A stretch of 64,000 nucleotides of DNA from positions 1 through 64,000 of the forward strand of contig JAJYDQ010000007.1 of NCBI GenBank assembly GCA_021777225.1. The letters are read 5' to 3'. Positions within the stretch are counted from its first letter, which is position 1. Each line of letters begins with the position of its first letter. The stretch comes from Deltaproteobacteria bacterium. GTDB taxonomy: Bacteria > Desulfobacterota > Desulfomonilia > Desulfomonilales > Desulfomonilaceae. Shown here one piece after another: positions 28,872 to 37,216 of this stretch. The notes beneath the pieces were generated by a model. The model searched no databases and had not been told where the DNA came from. It worked only from the letters and a program-made list of their open reading frames with translations. Both the position numbers and the translations under genes were made by a program.

Positions 28872-29978
28872 ATGAGCGCCAGCCTTTACGAGAATTTAAG
28901 GGAGCAGATGGACCAGTATTCCGTTGGGTTCCCTTCAACCGAGTCCGGTATCGAGATTGAAATTTTAAAAAAACTTTTCACAGAGCAAGAAGCAGAGATG
29001 TACCTTAATCTCAGCATGATGCTTGAAACGGCGCAAGACGTGGCCAATCGTATTGGCAAGGATTCGAATCAAGTTGGATTATTGCTCGAACGCATGTTCG
29101 AAAAGGGTCAGATTTTCCGTGTCAAAAAGGAAGGGATATCCAAATATGGCGCGGCGCCCTTTGTTGTCGGTTCGTACGAACATCAAGTCAAAGATATGGA
29201 CAAAGAATTTGCCAGGATGTTCGAGAAGTATTTTGTGGAGGCGTTTGGCAGGAATGGTTTGGCCCAGTCCGCTCCATTGAGGACTGTCCCGGTAAACCGG
29301 TCTATTAACCATTTGTGGCAGGTTCAGCCTTATGAAGATCTTAAGCAGATCATAAAGACCAAGGAACAAGTCTCGGTCGCAAATTGTGTATGTAGGGTAC
29401 AGCAAGGTCTTATAGACAAAGGCTGCGGCAAACCTCTCGAGGCTTGCCTTCAGTTTGGAAGTCATGCCCAGTATTACGTTGACAAAGGAATGGGAAGATT
29501 CATTACAAAGGATGAAGCCCTGGATATACTTAATAAGTGTGAAGAAGCGGGGCTGGTACCTCAACCGTTCATTTCTCAGGATACAGGTGGAATATGTAAC
29601 TGCTGTGGCGACTGTTGCGGCATCCTGCGTTCGATCAAGCTTCATCCAAAACCTGTTGAAAAGGTCCTGACGAACTATTACGCTGAAATCGACCCTTCCG
29701 CGTGTTCTGCCTGCGAGACGTGCATGGACAGATGCCAAATGGAAGCGATCAGCATAGGAACTGAAGAAGTCGCTCAGGTAGACCGTGACAGGTGCATAGG
29801 TTGTGGCCTTTGTGTCACAACCTGCCCTAGCGAGGCTATCTCATTGAAAATCAAACCTGAATCTGAACGAAAAGCCCCACCGGCCACAGGTCGGGACTAC
29901 ATCATGCAATTGGCTTCAGCTCGCGGCAAGACACTCATCCCGCTTGCTGTAATCAAAAGATCGCAGGAGCAGCGGTAG
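28872..29978 (+). CDS. Winged-helix-like and dicluster ferredoxin-domain protein
   Basis: A 368-residue cytoplasmic protein. Residues about 28-100 resemble a winged-helix domain. A cysteine-rich centre follows (NCVCR, GCGKPLEAC, and CNCCGDCC near residue 245). Two consecutive ferredoxin [4Fe-4S] motifs close it: CSACETCMDRC and CIGCGLCVTTC. The family is common in anaerobic deltaproteobacteria and usually just called 4Fe-4S binding protein. The extra Cys motifs may hold another cluster. An electron-transfer or redox-sensing role is inferred. It stands alone after dnaB. Confidence 0.85.
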   Translation: MSASLYENLREQMDQYSVGFPSTESGIEIEILKKLFTEQEAEMYLNLSMMLETAQDVANRIGKDSNQVGLLLERMFEKGQIFRVKKEGISKYGAAPFVVGSYEHQVKDMDKEFARMFEKYFVEAFGRNGLAQSAPLRTVPVNRSINHLWQVQPYEDLKQIIKTKEQVSVANCVCRVQQGLIDKGCGKPLEACLQFGSHAQYYVDKGMGRFITKDEALDILNKCEEAGLVPQPFISQDTGGICNCCGDCCGILRSIKLHPKPVEKVLTNYYAEIDPSACSACETCMDRCQMEAISIGTEEVAQVDRDRCIGCGLCVTTCPSEAISLKIKPESERKAPPATGRDYIMQLASARGKTLIPLAVIKRSQEQR

Positions 29979-30068
29979 CTGGATGTTTTTGAGATCTGAA
30001 CGCTCATGCTTAGCCACTGCGTTTGCTGAGTGTGGAAACGGATATTGAGTGTAGGGAGAATTTCACGG

Positions 30069-30434
30069 TCAGAATCCGAGGTCTTCCTTCTTTTTTCGGG
30101 GAATCAATTTCAACTTCAGAGAATTTTCCAAGCCCGCTGCGGCAATCCCCACTGAACCATCCGTGTTTATGCTCAGGCCTACGGAAACGCTTTTTATCTC
30201 CCATGTCTCACCAATTTTGGGGTCGATCCTGGAGAGCATTTCTCCGACTTCGCCCACACTTTGTTCAATGTTTAGGGCCAATGTCTCCGAGTCTACATTT
30301 TGTTTTAAGACAGGTCCATGGGACGCGCCCATTGATCCTCTAATTTCGGCCTCATCTCTGCAACCCGGCGTTTCATGCACGCTAGTATCTGGGACCATCA
30401 CCAATACATGTTTGGATTTCTCTTTCTGCGCCAT
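30069..30434 (-). CDS. Trypco1-like (CU044_2847 family) small protein
   Basis: A 121-residue soluble protein. After a KHVLVMVPD beta-strand start, residues about 60-115 read as helix EVGEMLSRI, strand VSVGLSIN, a glycine turn and strand SLKLKLIP. This pattern resembles the trypsin-co-occurring domain 1, which is often found next to trypsin-like proteases in predicted bacterial conflict or signalling modules. No protease is next to it here. ATG 30434 has AGGAG at the right spacing, so the longer frame to 30455 is not used. The family assignment is from memory of the pattern. Confidence 0.55.
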   Translation of the reverse strand: MAQKEKSKHVLVMVPDTSVHETPGCRDEAEIRGSMGASHGPVLKQNVDSETLALNIEQSVGEVGEMLSRIDPKIGETWEIKSVSVGLSINTDGSVGIAAAGLENSLKLKLIPRKKKEDLGF

Positions 30435-30614
30435 AGCATACTCCTGGTCAAACATCTTAAATAAAAACCTAAATTCATTTGTTCTTTAGGCAATATAACA
30501 AAAAAATACCATTTAAAAGCTTTTGTAATTAACCAATCTCAATAAGATAGACTACCTTTCATGTAGCTATTCAACAAGTCCGGCAAGTTTGGGAAGATTT
30601 TGAAAAGAATTGGT

Positions 30615-31544
30615 TCAGATCATGCCGGACTTGGCTTCGCGAAGGACTTGAGCTGATTTCTTTAGAGCGGCATTCTCCTCACAAGATAGAGGGGGTCTTA
30701 CCGTTGCGAGCACACCGCCAGCCCCTACAATCCTGGGCAAAGACAGGCTCACTCCATCGAGTCCATCAATGGAATCAGCGGGCATAGATAAAGTCAGCAC
30801 AGTCCTGTCATCATCTCGAACAACGCGGGCTATTTTGGCGAGTCCCGCCCCAATACCATAATTGGTGAACCCTTTCCCTCTGATTATACGATAGGCGGCG
30901 CGCCGAACCCTCTCGTCAATGTCAGCTTTCATTCCATGAGTCAGGGGCGCGCCAACCTGCTTTCCAAACTCCTCTAATGGAATACCAGCTACTCTGGCGC
31001 TCGACCAAACCAATACTTCGGAATCCCCGTGCTCACCCATGACGTAAGCGTGTACCGAGTGTGCGGCCACCCCGAAACATGCTCCTATGAGAGATCTAAA
31101 TCTGGACGTATCCAGAACAGTTCCCGATCCGAAGACCCGCCCCTGTGGGAGTCCAAAGGACCGGGCCACAACATCCGTCAATATGTCCACAGGATTGGAA
31201 GCAATAAGAAGCAAGGAATCCGGTGCAAACTTAAGGACATTCGGAATGACGTCCCGAAATATGTTTGCGTTTCGTTTAAGGAGTTCCAGGCGCGACTCAC
31301 CAGGACGTTGAGCCACGCCGCAAGCCATTATAACAAGATGGCAACCTGCTAAAGCATCATAATCTCCAGCCGAAATTGCTAAAGCTTCGGCAAAAGGTGT
31401 CGCGTGGAGAATGTCCTCGGCTTGCGCCTTTGCCAAGTCCTTGTTGACGTCCACCATCGCCAATGCATTGGCGGACCCTGTCAGTACAATTGCGAACGCG
31501 GCTGCGCTACCGACCAGTCCACATCCGACAACACCCACCTTCAT
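30615..31544 (-). CDS. ldh: L-lactate dehydrogenase
   Basis: A 309-residue NAD-dependent enzyme of the lactate/malate dehydrogenase family. The GCGLVGSA motif binds NAD. The specificity loop reads VAQRPGESRL with Gln at the position that is Gln in lactate and Arg in malate dehydrogenases. The catalytic GEHGDSE (His) and DTSRFR (substrate Arg) segments are present. It interconverts pyruvate and L-lactate. Single-gene unit on the minus strand. Confidence 0.88.
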   Translation of the reverse strand: MKVGVVGCGLVGSAAAFAIVLTGSANALAMVDVNKDLAKAQAEDILHATPFAEALAISAGDYDALAGCHLVIMACGVAQRPGESRLELLKRNANIFRDVIPNVLKFAPDSLLLIASNPVDILTDVVARSFGLPQGRVFGSGTVLDTSRFRSLIGACFGVAAHSVHAYVMGEHGDSEVLVWSSARVAGIPLEEFGKQVGAPLTHGMKADIDERVRRAAYRIIRGKGFTNYGIGAGLAKIARVVRDDDRTVLTLSMPADSIDGLDGVSLSLPRIVGAGGVLATVRPPLSCEENAALKKSAQVLREAKSGMI

Positions 31545-31638
31545 TGTTTACACCTTTCCAATCGCTGGGAAATTCCTGTTAATGCTATCATCCTCTATAG
31601 CTGCACAGATGAGTCCGGCATTGCATTATCGTCATGAG

Positions 31639-31818
31639 TTAAATTGATGTCGATCTGGTTGCTATCCACAGGCTGGTCATAAATTGGTCCATGACCAGAT
31701 TTTCATCTGTAGACTCATAAATCAGGTTCTGGTGGGCCACATCCAGAACGCCAAATAAAATCGACAGATCGTAATCCGACGCGTTTGATAGGAACTCAAT
31801 AAGAGTTTTTCTTTCATT
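31639..31818 (-). CDS. Small acidic hypothetical protein
   Basis: A 59-residue protein starting at ATG 31818, with AAGGAGA about 10 bases upstream; the frame runs back to 31884 without a better site. It is rich in D, E, L and S and has no membrane segment or known motif. It lies 95 bases upstream of ldh. A real small gene is supported mainly by the ribosome binding site. Confidence 0.45.
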   Translation of the reverse strand, partial: NERKTLIEFLSNASDYDLSILFGVLDVAHQNLIYESTDENLVMDQFMTSLWIATRSTSI

Positions 31819-32056
31819 CATGATCAACACTCTCCTTCTATATAGAAAACCAAAGTCGCCGAATATAACGAATTGCGACTCCAATTAATATTTGTCTTTG
31901 ACAACAATGTTTCTTTTCAGTTTCTTTGTTAACCAAACTCTTTTCCTTGTCTTCATGTCCGCGGAAATTTCTTCGCCAACTTCACTGAAGAATTACCGGA
32001 GCGTTCTCAATTACGCGATTTAGATTTATTGGTCAAGTCTGAGTGATAACATCGTG

Positions 32057-33166
32057 TTATATAGACAACTTAGCACTATCGTCCAGCAACTTGGCCAATT
32101 GATTGTTGTTTCTCATGTCCAGTCCAAGCGCCTCCTGCCAGATCGAGTTAGACTCCATACACAAATAAATTAGTACGTCAGCGCTGTACGACCTAATCCT
32201 TTGGGCCAGGCGCCGATAAATCGCTGTCCTGCGGTTGCGGCTCAGGCGAAGCTTGCCGTCAAGACCTGGGGCAAAAGAATCGTAGAAATATCTAATTGGC
32301 CCAAATCTCGAAGTAACAACGTCTCTGAGGTCAGGCACGAAGCGTAGGACACCCATTGAAATCCAGGCTATAGAGTCTGGTCTAACGGAATCGAAAATGG
32401 CGTCAATTGTTTTAAAATACTCTTCTTCCCAACCATCAAAGGGCACAATGGGGTCAAAGTGAAATCCAACTTTAAACCCATGAGACGCGGACTTACTGGC
32501 GGAAATTAACCTCCGTCTTAAGCTGATTGCACGAATTTCCTCAGATTTACTGAAACCAGGCGCATTAACTGAAAAACTCAATATTATATTTCGCGGATTC
32601 TGAAGATTTAACAGTGGCTCTATAAAATCAGTTTTGGTTTTGAACTCCAACGTCGCGTTATTTCGACCCAGAAATGTCTCCGCCAACGGGACCGCATAAC
32701 TCGTATAGTCATCTAATGCCAGAGAATCTGTAAATTCGCCGGTGCAAAACCTAAAAAAGTGGTCAGGAGGAGCATAAGCCAGAAAGGCCTTGAGTTGGCT
32801 TAGCATTTCTTCAAAATTTACATACACTTCCATTACAGGATTGTTAAAGTAAACCTGGAGAGCGCAATAACGGCAATCAATGGGACAACCATTGCCGATA
32901 TTGAGTATTTTCAAGCCGCAGCACAGATAGGTCTTCGTCCCTGGACAGGATTTCACAAAAGCTCCCTTGTAATTCACAAGTTTTAGGATCCTTTTCCCTT
33001 TTGCCAGCGGATCAGGGTTCATGTCGATTCGCGCCGATTCTGCATCGATTTCGGCGCCTCTTAGGACCGTAACGGATTTGACCGACCTCAAAATGCGACG
33101 GGTCACATACGATTCTTCCGCCTCCTTTTCAACCCAAATCTCGTCTATCGGGAATCTCATGCGCAA
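32057..33166 (-). CDS. Spore photoproduct lyase-like radical SAM protein
   Basis: A 369-residue radical SAM enzyme with the CPIDCRYC (CX3CX2C) cluster motif near residue 95. A further cysteine in FCTGEFTDSLALD lies where spore photoproduct lyase has its hydrogen-donor Cys. Family members (SplB and SPL-like) repair or modify DNA or unknown substrates. There is no reason to expect sporulation in this organism, so the function is open. Single gene; downstream region 31885-32056 holds no gene. Confidence 0.8.
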   Translation of the reverse strand: MRMRFPIDEIWVEKEAEESYVTRRILRSVKSVTVLRGAEIDAESARIDMNPDPLAKGKRILKLVNYKGAFVKSCPGTKTYLCCGLKILNIGNGCPIDCRYCALQVYFNNPVMEVYVNFEEMLSQLKAFLAYAPPDHFFRFCTGEFTDSLALDDYTSYAVPLAETFLGRNNATLEFKTKTDFIEPLLNLQNPRNIILSFSVNAPGFSKSEEIRAISLRRRLISASKSASHGFKVGFHFDPIVPFDGWEEEYFKTIDAIFDSVRPDSIAWISMGVLRFVPDLRDVVTSRFGPIRYFYDSFAPGLDGKLRLSRNRRTAIYRRLAQRIRSYSADVLIYLCMESNSIWQEALGLDMRNNNQLAKLLDDSAKLSI

Positions 33167-33292
33167 AAAGCACTCCTATTTCTCAAGTCTCAGGAACACA
33201 GCCATAATCCGTTTCCTGGACAAATTACGTTCTCTGCTATATTAAGTCACTATACAGATCTAACAAAATCGGAAGCTCGGAGGAGATGTGTG

Positions 33293-33448
33293 ATGGCCGA
33301 GGACAAAATTAAGAAACCCGGTCCCGAAAAGGAATCCCCAGGTAAGGCAGCACCCAAGAAAGACGAAGATCTCGAAAATCTGACTTCCATTGTACAAATT
33401 GACGACAGTGAACTACCGCAGAGAGTTAAGGACAAATTCAAGGATTAG
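33293..33448 (+). CDS. Small charged protein of 51 residues
   Basis: ATG 33293 has AGGAG seven bases upstream and opens a 51-codon frame ending TAG at 33446-33448. The product is very hydrophilic: a Lys/Pro/Glu-rich first half (KIKKPGPEKE), then a short amphipathic end (TSIVQIDDSELPQRVKDKF). The stop codon abuts, with no gap, the stop codon of the convergent ParB-like gene. No family recognised. The strong RBS and tight packing support it. Confidence 0.55.
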   Translation: MAEDKIKKPGPEKESPGKAAPKKDEDLENLTSIVQIDDSELPQRVKDKFKD

Positions 33449-34411
33449 TTAACCATGTTGATAGGAATTGGGTAGTTGAAATTCGCGAATCACATTGAGG
33501 AAATCTTCAGCCCTTGAACGTGAATCCAAACGGATTTCAATTGTTACCGACTCATCCTCAAATGATTGTCCGGGTCTCAGTGAAACATTCCTGGGGGGGC
33601 GGACGTCCTGTACCCACCTTTCAAAAATGCGCCAGTTTTCGGTTATGTCAGGAAATGCCCATCTGGTGATGAGTTTTCTAAATTGAGCCACCTTTTCAGC
33701 AACTGTCAGATGGTGATCGTTTAATATTTCATCAACCTCGGGTCTACCCAGCAAATCCGTCATCGGTTGTCCCAGGTAAATTGACAAATTAAACAATTGG
33801 GAAATAACTTCAAAAGCCTTGTTTGCATTTAAACCTAATTTACCGATCAATTTCACCAGAGGGAGCCGTTGATCGTAAGGAAGCTCCGAAAGTATCGCAG
33901 CGCTCTTTTCTTGTAATCTCCCTCTGGACAACGCATCCAGCAATGATGTTTCCAGCCCACCTATCTTTCTGAGTTTTTCCAGTTTCGGACCCTTGGAAGA
34001 AATATCCAGGAATGGGAAGACTTTCTTGGCCAATGTCTCCCGAGGGACAAGTTCCAGCAGTCGTTTGACCACATATGCCCTAACAGCCGGGTCTCTCTTG
34101 ATTCTTTCAAGATTGTCCCAAAAAGCCATAATAAAAGTTTGGCCTTTCATTTGCATCGGATCGACAACGCGAACTGCAAAACTACGCGCCTTTAACGCGC
34201 AGACGGCTTCGAGTCGCCGCCTGCCCAATACGGGGATAAAACGGTGACCCGCAGTTTCTTTCACAACGGGAGGGTGGATTACACCAACTTGTTCTATTGA
34301 AGCTACAAGTGGGTCTAAAGGCTCAAATGAGGGAACATGGAAATCAATATTGTCAAGATCCAGTTGAGACGGGTCAATAATTGTTGTTCTGATATTTATT
34401 TGAGAGTTCAT
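33449..34411 (-). CDS. Orphan ParB-like N-terminal domain protein
   Basis: A 320-residue protein with a ParB/Srx-type domain at about 20-110 (PLVASIEQVGVIHPPVV, then GRRRLEAV, the CTP/DNA-contact motif), followed by a helical middle and a C-terminal domain with mixed strands. It has no ParA partner nearby and does not look like the chromosome partition ParB. It overlaps the glycosyltransferase gene by 38 bases. A DNA-binding or NTP-switch role is inferred from the fold only. Confidence 0.75.
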   Translation of the reverse strand: MNSQINIRTTIIDPSQLDLDNIDFHVPSFEPLDPLVASIEQVGVIHPPVVKETAGHRFIPVLGRRRLEAVCALKARSFAVRVVDPMQMKGQTFIMAFWDNLERIKRDPAVRAYVVKRLLELVPRETLAKKVFPFLDISSKGPKLEKLRKIGGLETSLLDALSRGRLQEKSAAILSELPYDQRLPLVKLIGKLGLNANKAFEVISQLFNLSIYLGQPMTDLLGRPEVDEILNDHHLTVAEKVAQFRKLITRWAFPDITENWRIFERWVQDVRPPRNVSLRPGQSFEDESVTIEIRLDSRSRAEDFLNVIREFQLPNSYQHG

Positions 34412-35207
34412 AATACCTTATCGCTTCTTCATCTTTTCCATGTTTTGAAAGTCCCTTGGCAAGGATTTCACATTTTTTCACCAATTCCCTTATGGCCGCT
34501 CTCCGGTAATCGGATTGCAATTCGGGGTTTTGCAGTATGTTCAGAATCGCCTGAATCCTGAATCTGTCAATTGCGGGAATGGTTTTAGAAAGTTGATCGC
34601 TTCTATCTCCATGTTTTATTACCAATGGCTCATTTACGAACTTTACCGAATGAAAAGCCGTGATGCGTAGCCAGAGGTCATAATCTTCAGCCGCTGGGAG
34701 TTCTTCATTAAACAGGCCGATTTTATCGAGTAACAGACGTGAAATCAATACAGCGGAAGGACTGATCAAGCATCTCCCAAGCGCTCTTTCAAAAAAGCGG
34801 CCACCCTGTTTCTTATGGACATTCTTTTGATTAACGACTTTCCCGTGTTTCAGCCACAGTTCGTCGGAGTGACATATGAAATTGCTATCCGCTTTATCAT
34901 AAAGCTCCAATTGCTTTTCCAGTTTGGCTTGACTCCATTCGTCATCCGAATCAAGAAACGCTATGAGCTTGCCTCGAGAAACGACAATTCCCAAGTTTCT
35001 GGCTGCGGACACGCCTTTGTGATCCTGTCTCAAGTATCGAATTGATTCCGACATTCCTGCTATCAGATCGGCGGTTGAATCCGTCGATCCGTCATCTATT
35101 ACTATAAGTTCGATGTCTTGAAAGGTTTGTTTTAAGATCGAAAGAATAGACCGAGGGAGCACATCCACTCGATTGAATGTTGGAATTATTGCGGATACCA
35201 AGGGCAT
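34374..35207 (-). CDS. Family 2 glycosyltransferase
   Basis: A 277-residue GT-A glycosyltransferase. N-terminal SAIIPTFNR, the DDGSTDST nucleotide-sugar region, and the DSDDEW metal motif (DxD-like) near residue 95 are present. A later AEDYDLWLR matches the acceptor/catalytic ED motif. It probably adds sugar to envelope polysaccharide or LPS. It overlaps the ParB-like gene by 38 bases. Confidence 0.9.
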   Translation of the reverse strand: MPLVSAIIPTFNRVDVLPRSILSILKQTFQDIELIVIDDGSTDSTADLIAGMSESIRYLRQDHKGVSAARNLGIVVSRGKLIAFLDSDDEWSQAKLEKQLELYDKADSNFICHSDELWLKHGKVVNQKNVHKKQGGRFFERALGRCLISPSAVLISRLLLDKIGLFNEELPAAEDYDLWLRITAFHSVKFVNEPLVIKHGDRSDQLSKTIPAIDRFRIQAILNILQNPELQSDYRRAAIRELVKKCEILAKGLSKHGKDEEAIRYYELSNKYQNNNY

Positions 35208-35273
35208 TTCTTGATCCGAAAATTCACAAACCTATTTATGCAAAGGCCAAGAATGTCCTTGACCTAGGAAAAT

Positions 35274-35308
35274 TTTCGTGACCCCTATCAAAAGATTGGG
35301 TCACGAAA
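35274..35308 (-). terminator. Hairpin between the radical SAM and glycosyltransferase genes
   Basis: TTTCGTGACCC (35274-35284) pairs perfectly with GGGTCACGAAA (35298-35308) over a 13-base loop. On the minus strand it follows the radical SAM gene by 140 bases and is followed by AATTTTCC. The rest of the 240-base gap (35208-35448) shows nothing else. Confidence 0.5.
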
Positions 35309-35448
35309 TGTCTATTTGAATGGGCTGATGCTGAGGCCTAAGATTAACGATATCTAATAATGCCGACGACTAAACCGGGAGATTAAACCACAATCTGGAC
35401 CATCAAGGACAGATGATTGCTGGTCTTTCAGGATGCTTGCTCCAAGAT

Positions 35449-36966
35449 TTAACCAGCTCTTACTGACTTTTCTCTGTCCTTATCGCTACCTTTGTCATAA
35501 TGCGCCTGAATCTTTCGACAGACATCATCTTTTATTGTTTGCCATGAGCAAAATGCTGCTGTTCTAATTTGTCCCGTCTCGACATCCTCGTAAGCAAAGA
35601 CGGCTGGACAATCGTGAAGTCTGGCGTTTTCCAGGCCACCTTCATCTTCATACGGAATTGTGATTAGGGTAAGCAGTTGCTTAAAACTGGTTCGTCTTCT
35701 CAAAATTTCATCAATCTTCCTGCCTCTGGCAATGTCTACCAGAGCCTTGATTCCGTTGACGAAAGCAGGCTTGGCGAGAGACTTCCTGAGATTAATAGTC
35801 CTAGCCACAATAAAGGCTGTTTGAAGGGCCGTAGAAAGATTGAAATACCAATGCCGCCAAATCGGGGCTGATTTTACAGGCGCTTTCCCAGTTAGCTTCC
35901 GGTCTAGTTTCCGGAGCCTGGAGAGAGCTTCGGAAAGAGGAATATTAAGATATGATGAAAGAGGAACGTACTTCTCTCCATCTGAAATTACAAGTGTCGC
36001 GCTCTCACAATTCGGGTGAGACCCACCAAGGGTTTGTTTTCCGAAAAATTTGGACAGAATTTCAAATTTCATCATTCCTGTGGACACAAACTCCACATCA
36101 GGAAGAATTTTTTCAAATATGTTTTCAACGCATTCGGTTGTGGTCGGCTCCAGTTTCACATCTGAGGTCTCCCAGCATGGAGTCAGCGGAACAAAGGCCC
36201 AAACTGAAACATACTCCTTGTAACCGTGGACGAACTCCATCAATTCACCCATGTTACTGTCATTCACACCGGATGCCACGGTAGAAATTACGGCTAACTT
36301 GTTTACACCGCATTTAATCACATTTTCGAAAGCTTTCTTTTTTACAGCGAGCGAATTGTCTCCTCTGAGGGTTTTGTAAATCTCGGGTTTCGTTCCATCC
36401 AAACCGAAATTGACCTGAACGCCAAGACTGCAAAGCTCCTTACAATAGTTCATGTCCGCCAGCTTCAAACCATTTGTAAATAATTGAACCTGAAAACCAT
36501 GAGATTTCGCCAGACGCACAATTTCAATAAAATCATCATGAACAGTGGGTTCTCCGCCGAAAAAGCAGATATTCGGCTTGGGGTCCTCACTTTCAAACTC
36601 TCGAAAAATCTTTTCAAAATATTCCATTGGCGGTTTGTAAGAAAATCCCATTGCATCGACATAAGCAAGACAGATTGGACATCTCTGATTGCAAAGATTT
36701 GTGACGTCAATAGCTACAGTTGTAGGTGGCGTATGTAATTTGTGGTCACACGACTTGCAGTTCAAGGAACAGCCTGAAATGTTTGATGGTTCCTGATAGT
36801 CGGCTATTTCGCGCTTCCATCGCCATTTACGGGCGTCTTTTGTAACAAGAGAAGATGTACGGCCACAATCTTTGCAGAATTTTACAAGGTACACACAATT
36901 ATTCTTGATCTCATACCGTGCATCTGTAGGAGTTCCACAGTTCTCACATAGACCTAATTTCATCAT
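35449..36966 (-). CDS. Radical SAM protein of the MJ0619/tetraether-synthase-like class
   Basis: A 505-residue protein with ordered cysteine motifs: two CxxC pairs (C7/C10, C31/C34) forming a rubredoxin-like or zinc-ribbon site, CSLNCKSC (C66, C70, C73), and the radical SAM CNQRCPIC (C92, C96, C99). GGEP and later SAM-domain strands follow. Further cysteines in HPNCES, HDCPAV and AAFCSW may bind auxiliary clusters. The arrangement resembles the family containing MJ0619 and archaeal tetraether lipid synthase (Tes), which joins alkyl chains by C-C bonds; related enzymes methylate pterins. Which reaction applies here is unknown. It is divergent from lpxB and sits alone with its own probable promoter. 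Confidence 0.72.
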   Translation of the reverse strand: MMKLGLCENCGTPTDARYEIKNNCVYLVKFCKDCGRTSSLVTKDARKWRWKREIADYQEPSNISGCSLNCKSCDHKLHTPPTTVAIDVTNLCNQRCPICLAYVDAMGFSYKPPMEYFEKIFREFESEDPKPNICFFGGEPTVHDDFIEIVRLAKSHGFQVQLFTNGLKLADMNYCKELCSLGVQVNFGLDGTKPEIYKTLRGDNSLAVKKKAFENVIKCGVNKLAVISTVASGVNDSNMGELMEFVHGYKEYVSVWAFVPLTPCWETSDVKLEPTTTECVENIFEKILPDVEFVSTGMMKFEILSKFFGKQTLGGSHPNCESATLVISDGEKYVPLSSYLNIPLSEALSRLRKLDRKLTGKAPVKSAPIWRHWYFNLSTALQTAFIVARTINLRKSLAKPAFVNGIKALVDIARGRKIDEILRRRTSFKQLLTLITIPYEDEGGLENARLHDCPAVFAYEDVETGQIRTAAFCSWQTIKDDVCRKIQAHYDKGSDKDREKSVRAG

Positions 36967-37078
36967 ATGCTCCGAGAGGCATCTGAGTGCCCATGGTTAA
37001 AACTATATCCCAACATATTGTAGCATGTTTTCGGCAAAATTTTGCGTCTTGAAAAAGGGATAACATTTTCGGATTGGA

Positions 37079-37106
37079 CTCATATCAAACATTCTTTCAT
37101 TGTCAA
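37079..37106 (-). promoter_or_regulatory. Candidate sigma-70 promoter for the radical SAM gene
   Basis: On the minus strand TTGACA (37106-37101), a 16-base spacer and TATGAG (37084-37079) lie about 110 bases upstream of the start codon. The -35 is perfect, the -10 is 4 of 6. Confidence 0.4.
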
Positions 37107-37216
37107 GGCAAAAGTCATACTGTAAAAATAAAGAGCCTTGGTCCGAGAAGCTTGGACGATTCCGGGTTGTCTTATCTGCGTCTAGAACTTATTAGTCCTA
37201 TAGGCGAATCAATTTT

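Noticed and set aside
29079-29738. 219-codon open frame on the minus strand
   Set aside because: It is fully antisense to the Fe-S protein gene, has no RBS and no domain character.
30615-31544. Malate dehydrogenase call
   Set aside because: The specificity loop has Gln followed by RPGESRL, which is the lactate dehydrogenase pattern; malate dehydrogenase has Arg there.
35449-36966. Radical SAM protein as an anaerobic sulfatase-maturating enzyme
   Set aside because: The N-terminal CxxC pairs and the extra CX3CX2C before the SAM motif match the MJ0619/Tes class, and the SPASM-type cysteine pattern of anSME is not seen.
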